The notes: a model not told the origin generated them from the sequence alone. DNA of 64,000 nucleotides from Gp1-AA133 sp964641665 (GCA_964641665.1 CAZXKO010000077.1:26306-90305), one strand, 5' to 3'; counted from the first letter of the stretch, positions 46,651-56,426 are shown. Made by a program: numbers and translations.

Positions 46651-47709
46651 CTACTTGTTGATATCGTCCTTCGCTTCCAGGCGTTTGATGGCAGCGTCGA
46701 TGAACACCTTGTTTTGCTCAGGAGCGCCCGCCTCGGCCATCTTCATCTCTTTTACCGCGTTCGCGAAATCGCCCTGCGCCGAGTAGACTCGCGCCAGCCC
46801 CGAGTGCGTGAACCACAAATCCGGATGGTCCTTCGCATTCTTCCGCCAAACGGCGTAAGCCTCATCATCTTTCTTCTCGCCTTTCAACTGAAATGCGTAC
46901 TGGTGGAGTTGCGCGGGTGTCGCGATCGCAAGGGACCTATCGTGAGCAGCCTTGGCCTCGTCTTTCTTGCCCATGGCCTCAAGAATCTGCGACTTGGTGT
47001 TGTAGTTCTCGAAGCGTTCCTCGGTTCCGATCGACCGGTTCTCGTACTCAAGCGCCTCGTCCAGGTCTTTGTGGGCAAGCAGATAGTTCCCGGCATCGTC
47101 CCAGCCATCCCAGGTGTATTGCGAAAGTCCACGCAGTTGTTTGCGCAGGCTGTCTTGCACGATGCTGTTCACGTCGACACTCACTTTGAAGGGCACAGCG
47201 ACCTTTTCCCAGCGCAGGGTCACGACGGCAGTATTCTCTGTGGGCTGGTCGATGTCGTAGGCGAGCGCCTCACGAAAATCCGTCGCCTCAGGCTTGACCG
47301 AAACCCGTAACGCGTCTTCGGACTCCTTATAGCTGAAGCTGCCCCAAGCCGTGTTTACTTTCGAAAAGATGACCGTCCACTGATCCTGGTTCGGGATCAT
47401 GTGCAGGCCATACGTTCCCTTGTCAAGCGACTGGCCTTCCACACTCACCGGGTCGGTGAACGTGATCGTCGTATTTTCATTTGCGCCGGCGCGCCAGACT
47501 TGTCCATAGGGGACGACCTTGCCCCAAATGGTGCGTCCTTTGACCAGCGGGCGATGGTAGTTGACGGTGATATCGGTGATGCCAATCCGCTGCGTCACTG
47601 AGGCACGCTGGCTGTCGCGCGGAAGATTCAATTGGGTCGATTGCGCGAAGCAGGCGCTGGCGAGCAGCAGCACGAGTCCGAACACAACGGGGAGACGATG
47701 TCTGGGCAC
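46651..47709 (-). CDS. DUF2911 protein with TPR-like C-terminus
   Basis: A 352-residue exported protein. Signal peptide ends near CFAQ. The DUF2911 domain (about 25-185) has GITDITVNYHRPLVKGRTIWG, VPYGQVWRAGANENTTITF and GTYGLHMIPNQDQW. The C-terminal half has TPR-like helices (AGNYLLAHKDLDEALEYENRSI). The GTG start has GAGGAGG five bases upstream. Function unknown; the family is common in Acidobacteria and Bacteroidota. Confidence 0.87.
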   Translation of the reverse strand: MPRHRLPVVFGLVLLLASACFAQSTQLNLPRDSQRASVTQRIGITDITVNYHRPLVKGRTIWGKVVPYGQVWRAGANENTTITFTDPVSVEGQSLDKGTYGLHMIPNQDQWTVIFSKVNTAWGSFSYKESEDALRVSVKPEATDFREALAYDIDQPTENTAVVTLRWEKVAVPFKVSVDVNSIVQDSLRKQLRGLSQYTWDGWDDAGNYLLAHKDLDEALEYENRSIGTEERFENYNTKSQILEAMGKKDEAKAAHDRSLAIATPAQLHQYAFQLKGEKKDDEAYAVWRKNAKDHPDLWFTHSGLARVYSAQGDFANAVKEMKMAEAGAPEQNKVFIDAAIKRLEAKDDINK

Positions 47710-48073
47710 GGGAATCCTCCTCTGAGCTTCTGAAGGTGTTAAGGAATGTTGTGTGAGGGCGATGGCCAGTCCTCAGGGAACCCCAACACAAGGGCCTTAG
47801 ACGCCTCAGGGTGTGAGAAGGTAAGCGAGGCGACACATCAGACGCGATTCCCAAAATGGACGCCCATAACCCGCTGATTTCGCAGCCTTCTCCGGCTAAC
47901 CCTTTCGCGAAACAGACAGTCTAACGAACCGGCAATGTTCCGCATTCGCGGGAACTTCGCGCTTACACAAAACGTATCCCTAGCAGACAACCGGGGCGGG
48001 ACATGAGACCCCCCGCCCAACCTTGAACCGGAGCCCCCGGACCGCCCCCCAGGTGGCCCGGGGGCATGCCGCT
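47710..48073. other. Gene-free gap between DUF2911 and the permease pair
   Basis: A 364-base divergent promoter region. No ORF with coding character. A small hairpin (GTTCCGC with GCGGGAAC) lies at about 47936-47954, and a G/C-rich patch with GGGGG precedes the permease start. Confidence 0.5.
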
Positions 48074-49321
48074 ATGAGAATGCTCCTCGACATCATCCGC
48101 CAGTCCATGGCCACGTTGTGGGCGCACAAACTGCGTTCGTTCCTGACCATGTTCGGGATCGCCTGGGGTGTCGGCTCGCTCTTGTTGTTGGTCGGCCTGG
48201 GCGAAGGTTTCCGCAGCGGCCAGACCAAGCAGTTGGCCAACCTGGGACAAGACATCATGTTCATCTTTCCCGGACGCATTCCTGCCGTGGAAGGAAATCT
48301 GCAATCCGGTCTGACCTACCACTTCAGCTATGACGACTACCTCGCGTTGCGCAATCAGGCGCGCACACTCAAAACCGTCTCCGCCGTCATCAACCGCGAG
48401 GATATTCGCGCCGTGAGCGACTACGGATCGACCAACGGCCAGGTCTTCGGCATCGCGCCCGAATATAACCAGATTCGAAACGTCCCGATCGGCACTGGCC
48501 GCTGGTTGAACGATCAGGACAACGTCGAGCATCGCCGCGTGGCCGTGGTCGGGTGGGAGTTGCTCAAGAACGTATTCCCCGGGCGCCCCGCTGTTGGCGC
48601 CACGATCCTCCTCAACGGCGTGCGTTTCGACGTGATCGGCGTTCTCGCCAAGGTTGGGCAGGACGGCAACAACGGCACCAACGCGCGCATCTTCGTGCCC
48701 ATCGAGACCATGCGCGAGTTGTTTCCACTAAAGGGCGATAACGTCGAGAACGCGGTCTCGTTCATCAACTACCGCCCGCTGAACAAGGCCGAGCACCTGG
48801 CGTCGAAGACCGAAGTCCACGAGATCATCGCCCGGCGTCACAACTTTAATCCCAAACTGGAAGATGCCTTCGAGGACTGGGACACGATCGAAAACTCCCA
48901 GCGCGTCGACAAGATATTCAACGCCATGGACTACTTCCTGGGCGTGGTGGGTTTGGTAACCCTGGGCCTGGGCGCGATTGGCATCATCAACATCATGCTC
49001 GTATCCGTGGCCGAGCGGACCAAGGAAATCGGGCTGCGCAAGGCGTTGGGCGCCACTCACCAGAACATCATGACCCAGTTCTTCGTCGAAGGCGCGTTCC
49101 TGACCGCATTCAGCGGCGGAATCGGGCTCGCGATCACGATTGCATTTGTCACGGTGCTGGCCATGTTGCCTTCCCCCGAAGGCTTCGATACACCGCGCAT
49201 CGTGCCGCTCTCGGCGCTCGCCGCCATAGCCTCCTTGACCATCGCCGGTGTAAGCGCAGGACTCTACCCCGCGCGCAAAGCTGCCTTGCTTCCGCCAGTG
49301 GAAGCCCTGCGGCAGGAGTAG
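48074..49321 (+). CDS. MacB-like ABC transporter permease
   Basis: A 415-residue membrane protein with the MacB/FtsX layout. One N-terminal segment (LRSFLTMFGIAWGVGSLLLLVGL), a periplasmic MacB-PCD domain of about 210 residues, then three C-terminal segments with VAERTKEIGLRKALGATHQNI, the cytoplasmic coupling loop. It works with an ATPase in mechanotransmission or lipoprotein and peptide export; no ATPase follows. The next gene, two bases after its stop, is a paralogue, so the two probably form a heterodimer. Confidence 0.88.
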   Translation: MRMLLDIIRQSMATLWAHKLRSFLTMFGIAWGVGSLLLLVGLGEGFRSGQTKQLANLGQDIMFIFPGRIPAVEGNLQSGLTYHFSYDDYLALRNQARTLKTVSAVINREDIRAVSDYGSTNGQVFGIAPEYNQIRNVPIGTGRWLNDQDNVEHRRVAVVGWELLKNVFPGRPAVGATILLNGVRFDVIGVLAKVGQDGNNGTNARIFVPIETMRELFPLKGDNVENAVSFINYRPLNKAEHLASKTEVHEIIARRHNFNPKLEDAFEDWDTIENSQRVDKIFNAMDYFLGVVGLVTLGLGAIGIINIMLVSVAERTKEIGLRKALGATHQNIMTQFFVEGAFLTAFSGGIGLAITIAFVTVLAMLPSPEGFDTPRIVPLSALAAIASLTIAGVSAGLYPARKAALLPPVEALRQE

Positions 49322-49323
49322 CC

Positions 49324-50562
49324 ATGATCCCCAACCTTTTCCGGCAGGCTTACGAAGCGCTGCGCCACAACCGCCGACGAAGCGTGCTGACCATGCTGGG
49401 CATGGCCTGGGGCATTGCCACCGTAGTGCTGCTGCTGGCCTACGGGTCCGGCTTCGAACGCGGGTTATGGTCGGCTTTCCGTTCGTTCGGAACGAATCTC
49501 GTATTTGTTTTTCCCGGCCGTACCTCGATGCAGGCCGGGGGCACCAAAGCCGGCAGCGAGATCCGGCTGACCATGAACGATGTCGACCACATTCAGGCGG
49601 AAGTGCCGCTGTTGAAGCGAATGTCGCCGGAAGTCTTCAAACAGTGCACTGTGGCCTACGGCACGCGCAGTGGGAACTACGCGGTCAGCGGAGTCTACGC
49701 CAACTATTCCCGTATGCGCCGCATGGAATTCGCCGAGGGCAGCGCGTTCAGCGAGGCGGACGACTTCACCCACACCCGCGTGGCATTCATCGGCGCCGAC
49801 CTCAAGCAGAAGCTCTTCTCCGGGTTGAATGCGATCGGCGAGAGCATCCGCGTGGACGGCATCTCATACCAGGTAGTCGGTGTGCTGAAGCACGTCATCA
49901 ACAACAGTGACGACAACCTGAACGAACACGTGTACGTGCCCTTCAGCGGGATCACCGACGTGAAGAACAATTACTACCTGAACTCCATCGTCATGGAGTA
50001 CGAGGGCAGCAACGAAAAGGTCGTGAAAGCCTTGCGCGATTCGATGGCTTTTCACCACAACTTCGATCCCAAGGACAAGCGGGCCGTCTTCGTCTTCGAT
50101 GTGTTCGCCGACCTGCTCGACCTGCGCGTGATCACGACCGGCATCAAGATCCTGCTCGGCTTCATCGGCCTGCTGACGCTGGGCATCGGCGGCGTGGGCT
50201 TGATGAACATCATGCTGGTGTCCGTTACCCAGCGCACCCGTGAGATCGGCGTGGAAAAAGCGCTCGGCGCCCGCCGGTGGCACATCCTGTTCCAGTTCCT
50301 GTCGGAAGCGCTGGTGATCACCTTCCTGGGCGGCCTGGCGGGAGTCGCCCTCGCCTACCTGGTCTCATGGGGAGTCGGATCGCTCACGCTGTGGAGCGCC
50401 TTCGAAGAAAACGCCAGTGAGGGCGATATCCATCTCAAGATCGAACTCGGAATGCTGATCGTATCGACGATGATTCTGAGCTTCGTAGGAATCGTGAGCG
50501 GGATGCTCCCCGCCATCAAAGCTGCAAGGTTGGATCCGATTGAGGCGCTGCGGTATGAGTGA
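49324..50562 (+). CDS. MacB-like ABC transporter permease, paralogue of the preceding gene
   Basis: A 412-residue protein of the same layout: N-terminal RRRSVLTMLGMAWGIATVVLLLA, a periplasmic domain with FVFPGRTSMQAGG, and C-terminal segments with VTQRTREIGVEKALGARRWHI. The ending IKAARLDPIEALRYE is the family form. It starts two bases after the paralogue stop, so both are cotranslated. A heptamer array begins three bases after its stop. Confidence 0.88.
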   Translation: MIPNLFRQAYEALRHNRRRSVLTMLGMAWGIATVVLLLAYGSGFERGLWSAFRSFGTNLVFVFPGRTSMQAGGTKAGSEIRLTMNDVDHIQAEVPLLKRMSPEVFKQCTVAYGTRSGNYAVSGVYANYSRMRRMEFAEGSAFSEADDFTHTRVAFIGADLKQKLFSGLNAIGESIRVDGISYQVVGVLKHVINNSDDNLNEHVYVPFSGITDVKNNYYLNSIVMEYEGSNEKVVKALRDSMAFHHNFDPKDKRAVFVFDVFADLLDLRVITTGIKILLGFIGLLTLGIGGVGLMNIMLVSVTQRTREIGVEKALGARRWHILFQFLSEALVITFLGGLAGVALAYLVSWGVGSLTLWSAFEENASEGDIHLKIELGMLIVSTMILSFVGIVSGMLPAIKAARLDPIEALRYE

Positions 50563-50565
50563 GTC

Positions 50566-50607
50566 GGGTATTAGGCCTTGGGTCTTAGGTGTTAGGGGTC
50601 AGGCAGC
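50566..50607. repeat. Heptamer tandem repeat (GGGTCTT type)
   Basis: Six units GGGTATT, AGGCCTT, GGGTCTT, AGGTGTT, AGGGGTC, AGGCAGC. It starts three bases after the stop of the second permease gene. Confidence 0.75.
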
Positions 50608-50657
50608 GGGGCTGGGGTGGAGGGCCGTTTTGCGCCACTTCGCGCATTCTCACGGCT

Positions 50658-50705
50658 TGTCCTCCTGAGCGAAGTGAGCGTGAGCCGAACGCAGTCCAAG
50701 GACCC
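50658..50705. repeat. Interspersed repeat (TCCTGAGCGAAGTGAG type)
   Basis: A copy of an element that begins TGTCCTCCTGAGCGAAGTG, continues through GAGCCGAACGCAGTCCAAGG and ends ACCCC. Two other copies lie at 58437-58485 and 62016-62066, all between genes. The ends TCCT and AGGA are partly inverted. Confidence 0.75.
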
Positions 50706-50823
50706 CGGGTCTATCGGCGGCGTCGGCGCCCCCTGGTGATTCTCTACCACCGCGCGCGGACCTGCCACGCCGCTCAGTGTCAAGTCGCGAGCCCCTCTAA
50801 CCTAACGCCAGATCCAGATGGCT

Positions 50824-51966
50824 TCAGTCCTTTAATAGTTGCCTGGCAATCACCAGCCTCTGAATCTCGCTCGTTCCTTCGCCAATCGTGCACAGCTTGA
50901 CGTCGCGGTAGAACTTCTCCGCCGGGTAATCCTTGATGAAGCCGTATCCCCCGTGGATCTGCACGCCTTCGTTAGCGCAACGCACGGCGACTTCACTGGC
51001 GTAGAGTTTGGCCATCGACGATTCAAGCGTCGTCTTCATGCCTGCGTCCTTCATGGCAGCAGCGCGCAGAGTAAGCAGCTTCGCAGCTTCAATCTCGGTC
51101 GCCATGTCGGCCAGTTTCCACTGGATCGCCTGGAAGTCGCTGATCGCCTTGCCGAACTGTTTGCGCTCTTTCGAATATTTCAGCGCCGCTTCGTAGGCGC
51201 CCTCCGCCATGCCGAGGGATAGTGCCGCAATCGAAATGCGGCCGCCGTCGAGAATGCGCATGGCGTCGATGAAACCGTCGCCTTCCAGTCCCAGCAAGCT
51301 TTCGGCGGGAACGAAGCAATCTTCAAAGATGAGTTCGGCCGTGTCGCTGGCGCGCAGGCCCAGCTTGTTTTCCTTCTTGCCCGGCCGGAACCCCTTCGCA
51401 TCTTTTTCCACTACGAACGCCGACAGGCCGTGCGTATGCGCGGCGCGGTCGGTCACGGCGATCACAACCAACACGTCCGCATAGTGGCCGTTGGTGCAGA
51501 ACGTCTTGGTGCCGTTCAGGATCCACCCGCCTTTTGCTTTCGCCGCAGTCATGCGCGCGCTGCCGGCGTCGGACCCGGAAGAAGGTTCGGTCAGCCCCCA
51601 AGCGCCGATGTATTCTCCAGTCGCGAGCTTCGAAACATACTTCTTCTTCTGGGCTTCGTTCCCCGCCAGAAAAATGTGGTTCGAGCACAGCGAAGTGTGC
51701 GCCGCGACAATGATGCCCACCGACCCGTCCACGCGTGAGAGTTCCTCGATGGCGGTGACATACTCGACGTAGCCCATCCCCGCTCCGCCATACTCGACAG
51801 GAAAAATCGTGCCCAGCAGCCCGAGCTTGCCGAGTTCCTTGATGGTGCTAAGCGGGAACTCTCCTGCCTCATCCCACTTCATGACGTTGGGCAGAATTTC
51901 GCGCTCCGCAAACTCGCGGACGCTTTTCTTCAGATGCAGTTGTTCTTCGTTGAGCTGAAAATCCAA
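50824..51966 (-). CDS. Acyl-CoA dehydrogenase
   Basis: A 380-residue flavoenzyme that makes the trans-2-enoyl-CoA in the first step of fatty-acid or branched-chain oxidation. The markers are LTEPSSGSDAGS (FAD and substrate site), FCTNGHYADV, GGRISIAALSLG, and the C-terminal IHGGYGFIKDYPAEKFYRD. GEGTSEIQR holds the catalytic-base glutamate. A TTG at 51966 (MDFQLNEEQLHLKK) has GGGAGAG upstream and gives the usual start; the GTG at 51984 is an alternative. No ETF or other fatty-acid gene adjoins it. Confidence 0.9.
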   Translation of the reverse strand: MDFQLNEEQLHLKKSVREFAEREILPNVMKWDEAGEFPLSTIKELGKLGLLGTIFPVEYGGAGMGYVEYVTAIEELSRVDGSVGIIVAAHTSLCSNHIFLAGNEAQKKKYVSKLATGEYIGAWGLTEPSSGSDAGSARMTAAKAKGGWILNGTKTFCTNGHYADVLVVIAVTDRAAHTHGLSAFVVEKDAKGFRPGKKENKLGLRASDTAELIFEDCFVPAESLLGLEGDGFIDAMRILDGGRISIAALSLGMAEGAYEAALKYSKERKQFGKAISDFQAIQWKLADMATEIEAAKLLTLRAAAMKDAGMKTTLESSMAKLYASEVAVRCANEGVQIHGGYGFIKDYPAEKFYRDVKLCTIGEGTSEIQRLVIARQLLKD

Positions 51967-52224
51967 AGTGCTCTCCCGGGACACGGTTCTCGCTTTTGAT
52001 TTCGGGAACTAACCTTGCAAATGTGCACAGCCCATCCAGCCAGAAACCTTGATTAGAGCATGAGGAGTTAAGCGAGAAAAGTTACCACCGACGCGGATTC
52101 CCAGAGTCGCTCCAGACCGCATGAACAGCGGACTTAAAGCGTATGGATGAGCTTTCGCCGACCGACCGAACGGTTAGAGGAAAAGCTCGCGTAGCTTCGT
52201 CGGCCTTTCATTTCTCTTCGGGCT

Positions 52225-52630
52225 TCAGCCCGACCTGCAAGCCAGCGCCGCTTCCCCATCCCGGATGCCGTCATCGGGCCCATTCCGAAATCGCTTCATT
52301 GCGCGCTGGACAGGCCACATCCGAGTCCATCAGGCAGTCGGAGTTCCACCGAGATCTCCCCGCTTGGATTCGAGTCGTCCGTAACCCAATCTCCGCCTCG
52401 ATTTCGACGCACCACCTCACCCATGTACGCACCTAGAGCAAACAGCCGTTGTCCCAATGCCGCCGACAACAAACCACCCGGCGTTGCCGCGCCAGCGCGG
52501 CTATGTTCAGCGAAGAATCGATCGATCTCCCATAAGCTCTCGGGTGAGAAGTCGGCTCGGTATCCCGAACCCCGCAGTGCTTGGGAAATCCAGCTGCGCT
52601 GGCGGCAATGTCGTCAGCGAGCGTGCTCAT
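52225..52630 (-). pseudogene. Conserved small protein gene, broken by two frameshifts (DUF3806-like?)
   Basis: No single frame is open here, but three frames join into one protein of about 134 residues. It begins MSTLADDIAASA at 52630. After a one-base loss near 52592 it continues WISQALRGSGYRADF...ESLWEIDRFFAEHS and LFALGAYMGEVVRRN. After another loss near 52317 it ends WPVQRAMKRFRNGPDDGI, stopping at 52225. The middle recalls DUF3806-type proteins, but I cannot confirm that. Coding signal through both breaks supports indel error or recent loss. Confidence 0.6.
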
Positions 52631-52747
52631 AACATTCGCGGCTCAGTCCGGCTTTTTTCTCGATTGGCCGTTCTTGGAATTGAGGGGGGCCCCCACGTAA
52701 CCTAGGGCCTTGGATGACGCCGCGATTATATCGCGGCTTTGCTCCCC

Positions 52748-53941
52748 TTACCTGGCAGAAGTGCTCGCTCCACTCGTGAGGAAGCGTTCGAAAACCTCAT
52801 TGGAGAGCAGTCGTCCGCGAGGCGTGAGGCGAACGGAATCCCCCGCCCAGTCGATGAGACCAACGCCTGCCAGATCGACAAGAACGGGCGCGAGCGCAGT
52901 CACGACGAACGTACCGAATTTCTCCCGCACCTCTTCCAAATGCACGCCCCCCGTGAGCCGCAGTCCCAGGAAGAACGTCTCTTCCAGCGCGCCCTGCCGC
53001 GACACATCCGTTCGACGCACCGCCGCCCCGGCTACATACTCCTCGAGTGAATCCGAGGTCGAGAACCGAACCCCCTCGCATGTCTCGCCGGCAGATACCA
53101 GCATCGAATGCGCATCAACCCCAAACCCGACGTACGGTTGCCGCGTCCAGTATTTCAAGTTGTGCCGCGACTCCAATCCCTCACGGGCAAAGTTCGAGAT
53201 CTCGTACTGCCCAATTCCGGCGGCGTTCAGTTGCTCGCAGGCAGCCTCGTAAAGGTCCGCTGTGAGTTCCTCGTCAGGCACAAAGTGAGCGTGATACTTT
53301 GTGCCTCCCGCGATCAACTCGCGTCCCAGCCGCGAGTCTTCATCGATCTCCAGCATGTAGACACTGACGTGCGGCACACCGAGACCGATCGCCGACTCCA
53401 ACGAAACCTTCCAGCTCTGCGCGGTCTGATGTGGCAACCCCGCGATCAGATCAATATTGATATTCGTGATACCAGCCCGCCGCAGTCGCACAATGTCGTC
53501 GAGCACCGTATCTCGCTTGTGCAACCGCCCCACCGAGGCTGCTTCCTGGTCCACGAACGATTGCACGCCCAGGCTCACGCGATTCACGCCGCATTTCAGC
53601 AGAGTCTCGAGCACAACTGGGCTCAGCGTTCCCGGGGCGCACTCCACCGTAATTTCCGTCTCCGGCCGCAAGCCAAAATTTTGCATCACTGTGACAAATA
53701 GCCGCTGCAGTTGCTGCGAATCTAGGACCGTGGGCGTCCCACCCCCCAGGTAAACAGAGTCAGCGTCCGTTTCCACGCGGCTTCCCATCGCCCGGGCGAG
53801 CTCTGGGGTACTATGTATGTCCGCGCAGACCCTGTCGACGTAGCGATCAAACACCGCGCGGGAAAACACGTCGGACGCGAAGTTGCAGTAGGTGCACTTC
53901 GTGCGACAGAAGGGAACTGAAATATACAGGCCGAGAGGCAT
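52748..53941 (-). CDS. hemW: Radical-SAM heme chaperone HemW
   Basis: A 397-residue protein of the HemW/HemN-like family. The radical-SAM motif CRTKCTYC (Cys12, Cys16, Cys19) is followed by NF, as in HemW. Further markers are YLGGGTPTVL, NIDLIAGLPHQT and the C-terminal HemN domain (about 300-390). HemW carries heme to respiratory proteins and is not the oxygen-independent coproporphyrinogen oxidase, which has extra N-terminal residues missing here. The start is 84 bases from the divergent ketosynthase start. Confidence 0.9.
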   Translation of the reverse strand: MPLGLYISVPFCRTKCTYCNFASDVFSRAVFDRYVDRVCADIHSTPELARAMGSRVETDADSVYLGGGTPTVLDSQQLQRLFVTVMQNFGLRPETEITVECAPGTLSPVVLETLLKCGVNRVSLGVQSFVDQEAASVGRLHKRDTVLDDIVRLRRAGITNINIDLIAGLPHQTAQSWKVSLESAIGLGVPHVSVYMLEIDEDSRLGRELIAGGTKYHAHFVPDEELTADLYEAACEQLNAAGIGQYEISNFAREGLESRHNLKYWTRQPYVGFGVDAHSMLVSAGETCEGVRFSTSDSLEEYVAGAAVRRTDVSRQGALEETFFLGLRLTGGVHLEEVREKFGTFVVTALAPVLVDLAGVGLIDWAGDSVRLTPRGRLLSNEVFERFLTSGASTSAR

Positions 53942-54025
53942 CGCGCTTGATTATCCCACTTGGGTCGTACCTGCTGTTTGCTTTTGCAGTCCCTGGGGCT
54001 CTCGCAATGTCTAACTGAAGCTCGC

Positions 54026-55279
54026 ATGCTCCCACGCGTGGTCATCACCGGAATGGGCGTGGTCAGTCCCAATGGCATCGGCAAGAACGCCTTCACGCAT
54101 GCCATTCTCGCCGGCAAGTCCGGTGTGAAGCGCATCTCGCGCTTCGATCCCTGCTGTCTGCCGGTGCATATTGCCGGTGAGATTCCCGAGTTCGACGAAC
54201 TGGCCTGGGTCGATGCCCGCGAGCGCAAGCATGTTTCGCGCGTCGTGCCCCTGGCGATCGCCGCCTCCGCCGAAGCTCTGCAGGGTGCTGGACTCGACTA
54301 CGCCGCCATGTCGCTCGAGGAGCAGCGCAAGATCGGCGTGATTCTCGGCTCAGGCGGCGGGGCGCAGGAATTTTCCGAGGAGCAATACCGCCTGTGGCAC
54401 TCGGGACACGTCAAGCAAGTCAGCCTCTTCTGCATCCCCTCGGGGACGATGGGGACGATCTCCAGCGAAGTTTCCATGCGCTTCGGGTGCCGTGGGTACA
54501 GCCACGTGGTCACCGCCGGGTGCACCTCCTCCAGCGACGCCCTGGGATACGCCTACCAGCACATTCAGGCCGGCGTGCAGCCAATGTTCCTGGCGGGCGG
54601 CGTGGATGCGCCCATCACCCCGGGAATCATTAAGGGATATTCGTTGCTACGCGCGCTCACTCAATCCTGGAACGATCAGCCCGAGCGCGCGTCGCGACCT
54701 TTCTCAGCCGACCGCGACGGCTTTGTTCTGGCCGAGGGCGCATGGATGTTCGTGCTGGAGGACTACGAACATGCCCGTGCTCGCGGAACGCGCATCTGGG
54801 CCGAAATCGTCGGATACGCAGCCACCTGCGAAGCCTTCCATCGCGTCCGCATGAGCGATTCTCCCGAGGAGCCGGCCCGTGCCATCACCCTCGCGCTTGA
54901 GGAAGCGAAACTCGCGCCGGTAGACATTCACTACGTAAACCTGCACGGCACCTCGACTGAGATGAACGACCGGGTGGAGACGAAGGCCTTGAAACTCGCG
55001 CTCGGAGAGCAAGCAGGGAAGATCCCAATGTCGGGGCTGAAATCGCAGATCGGGCACGCCCAGGGCGCCTGCGGGGCGGCTGGACTCGCCGCGACGCTTA
55101 TCGCGATGCACGAGGGCCGGATTCCGCCCACCATCAACCTCGACAAGCCCGATCCGCAATGTGATCTCGACTATGTCCCTGACCCCGGCCGCCAGGCGCA
55201 GATCGAGCACGCCATCTGCAACTGTGTCGGCTTTGGCTCCAAGAACTCAGCCCTGGTGCTGCGCAAACTGGCTGCCTGA
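54026..55279 (+). CDS. Beta-ketoacyl-ACP synthase (FabF/KAS II-like)
   Basis: A 417-residue condensing enzyme that joins malonyl-ACP to an acyl chain. The start is VVITGMGVVSPNG; the catalytic triad is Cys166 in TAGCTSSSDALG, His307 in NLHGTSTEMND and His343 in QIGHAQGACG. Some changes from classical FabF (an IPSGTMGT loop, CTSSSDA in place of CASG) suggest a specialised branch, as in aryl-polyene or other polyketide-like synthesis. No ACP or ketoreductase lies alongside, so its pathway is unknown. The ATG at 54026 is preferred over an upstream start at 53960. Confidence 0.87.
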   Translation: MLPRVVITGMGVVSPNGIGKNAFTHAILAGKSGVKRISRFDPCCLPVHIAGEIPEFDELAWVDARERKHVSRVVPLAIAASAEALQGAGLDYAAMSLEEQRKIGVILGSGGGAQEFSEEQYRLWHSGHVKQVSLFCIPSGTMGTISSEVSMRFGCRGYSHVVTAGCTSSSDALGYAYQHIQAGVQPMFLAGGVDAPITPGIIKGYSLLRALTQSWNDQPERASRPFSADRDGFVLAEGAWMFVLEDYEHARARGTRIWAEIVGYAATCEAFHRVRMSDSPEEPARAITLALEEAKLAPVDIHYVNLHGTSTEMNDRVETKALKLALGEQAGKIPMSGLKSQIGHAQGACGAAGLAATLIAMHEGRIPPTINLDKPDPQCDLDYVPDPGRQAQIEHAICNCVGFGSKNSALVLRKLAA

Positions 55280-55327
55280 TCGCTTGGCCTTCCCGCCCGT
55301 ACAGCACTAGAATGCCTGTCTGTACGT

Positions 55328-56350
55328 ATGCGTTCTTTCGCACGCATATCCGTCCTCTGCCTGGGAATCGTCCTCCCTGCAAGAGCGCTGAACGATCCCG
55401 CTCACGCCCCTGCCTATCTGGTGCGCCTGGAACGAATGCACGCCGAAGAAAATGCCTGCGTCCTGGTGCGCAGCGACGGACAGTACCACTACGAACGCAA
55501 CGCGCACGGTCAAACTGTAATTCTCGAAGGAACCATCGCCGAACCCGACCTGCAGCGGTTGCGCCAATGGACCGCAGAGAACGAACTCGTGGCCCTCACC
55601 CAGGACAAGATCGTTGAGCCGGTCTTCGCCGGACCCAAAGACCAGCTGTTGCTGAGCATCAACCGGCCTGAGCGTTGGCAGAACCTGTCCTTTCCTGCTC
55701 CACCCACCTGGCATGTGTACACCCGGAGCGTGGTTCCACTGGCGCAGTGGCTCAACCAGGTGAAGAAGGTGAAGTACCGCGTGAAACTGCGCGAGGAGCA
55801 GGGCCGCAACTACTGCACTCCGCCCCACATGCCGGAACTCATGATCCGCTCCCCGCAAACCGTCGAGCCTTTCGTTTTTCTGGCTCGCACCACGAGTTTC
55901 AAGGGAAAGGAAGGAGAGGAGCAGTGCGCCGTGGTGTATCCCGATGGCCGCTACCATCGCGAAACCAAGTCCCAGCGGTTGGGCAGCGACGACATCGCAA
56001 CCGCGGTGTATGAGGGTTCGGTCGAGGCCGGCGGAATGCAGGCGCTGCGGGATATTCTGGGCCGGCCGGAGATCCAAAACCGACCGGAAATGTATCCCCC
56101 GCACAGGCCGCTCCAGACCGGTGGCGAGGTCACCTCCTTGACCCTCTCCGTGCATGGCAAATCGCGGACGCTCTTGTTCTGGAAATACGAGCCGGCGTTC
56201 GATGTGAGAGGTGCCTTGCGCGTGGCCGAGAGCGGCGCGAAGGCGCTGGAACCGCTGCGCGATTGGCTGAAACTGAACCTCGATACTCCCGACCCTGCTC
56301 CCCTGGCGAATGCCCGCTTGAGCGACTGTGTCCCTCCCCGGCAGCCCTGA
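55328..56350 (+). CDS. Exported protein of unknown function
   Basis: A 340-residue protein. The N-terminus (MRSFARISVLCLGIVLPARA) is a signal peptide. The mature part has two similar beta-rich halves, the first around CVLVRSDGQYHYERNAHGQT and the second around CAVVYPDGRYHRETKSQ, so it is probably a duplicated domain. No catalytic motif. It lies 48 bases after the ketosynthase and 76 bases before the ABC exporter, so all three may be one transcript. Confidence 0.7.
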   Translation: MRSFARISVLCLGIVLPARALNDPAHAPAYLVRLERMHAEENACVLVRSDGQYHYERNAHGQTVILEGTIAEPDLQRLRQWTAENELVALTQDKIVEPVFAGPKDQLLLSINRPERWQNLSFPAPPTWHVYTRSVVPLAQWLNQVKKVKYRVKLREEQGRNYCTPPHMPELMIRSPQTVEPFVFLARTTSFKGKEGEEQCAVVYPDGRYHRETKSQRLGSDDIATAVYEGSVEAGGMQALRDILGRPEIQNRPEMYPPHRPLQTGGEVTSLTLSVHGKSRTLLFWKYEPAFDVRGALRVAESGAKALEPLRDWLKLNLDTPDPAPLANARLSDCVPPRQP

Positions 56351-56426
56351 AGCTCAAGCTTTTCCATCTTTGCCGCCCGCTCGGCCATCTATTACTCTTA
56401 AGCCTGTAGTCTTGCACCTGCCTCGT

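Noticed and set aside
52143..52436. Plus-strand frame of 97 codons
   Set aside because: It is antisense to the frameshifted minus-strand gene recovered at 52225-52630.
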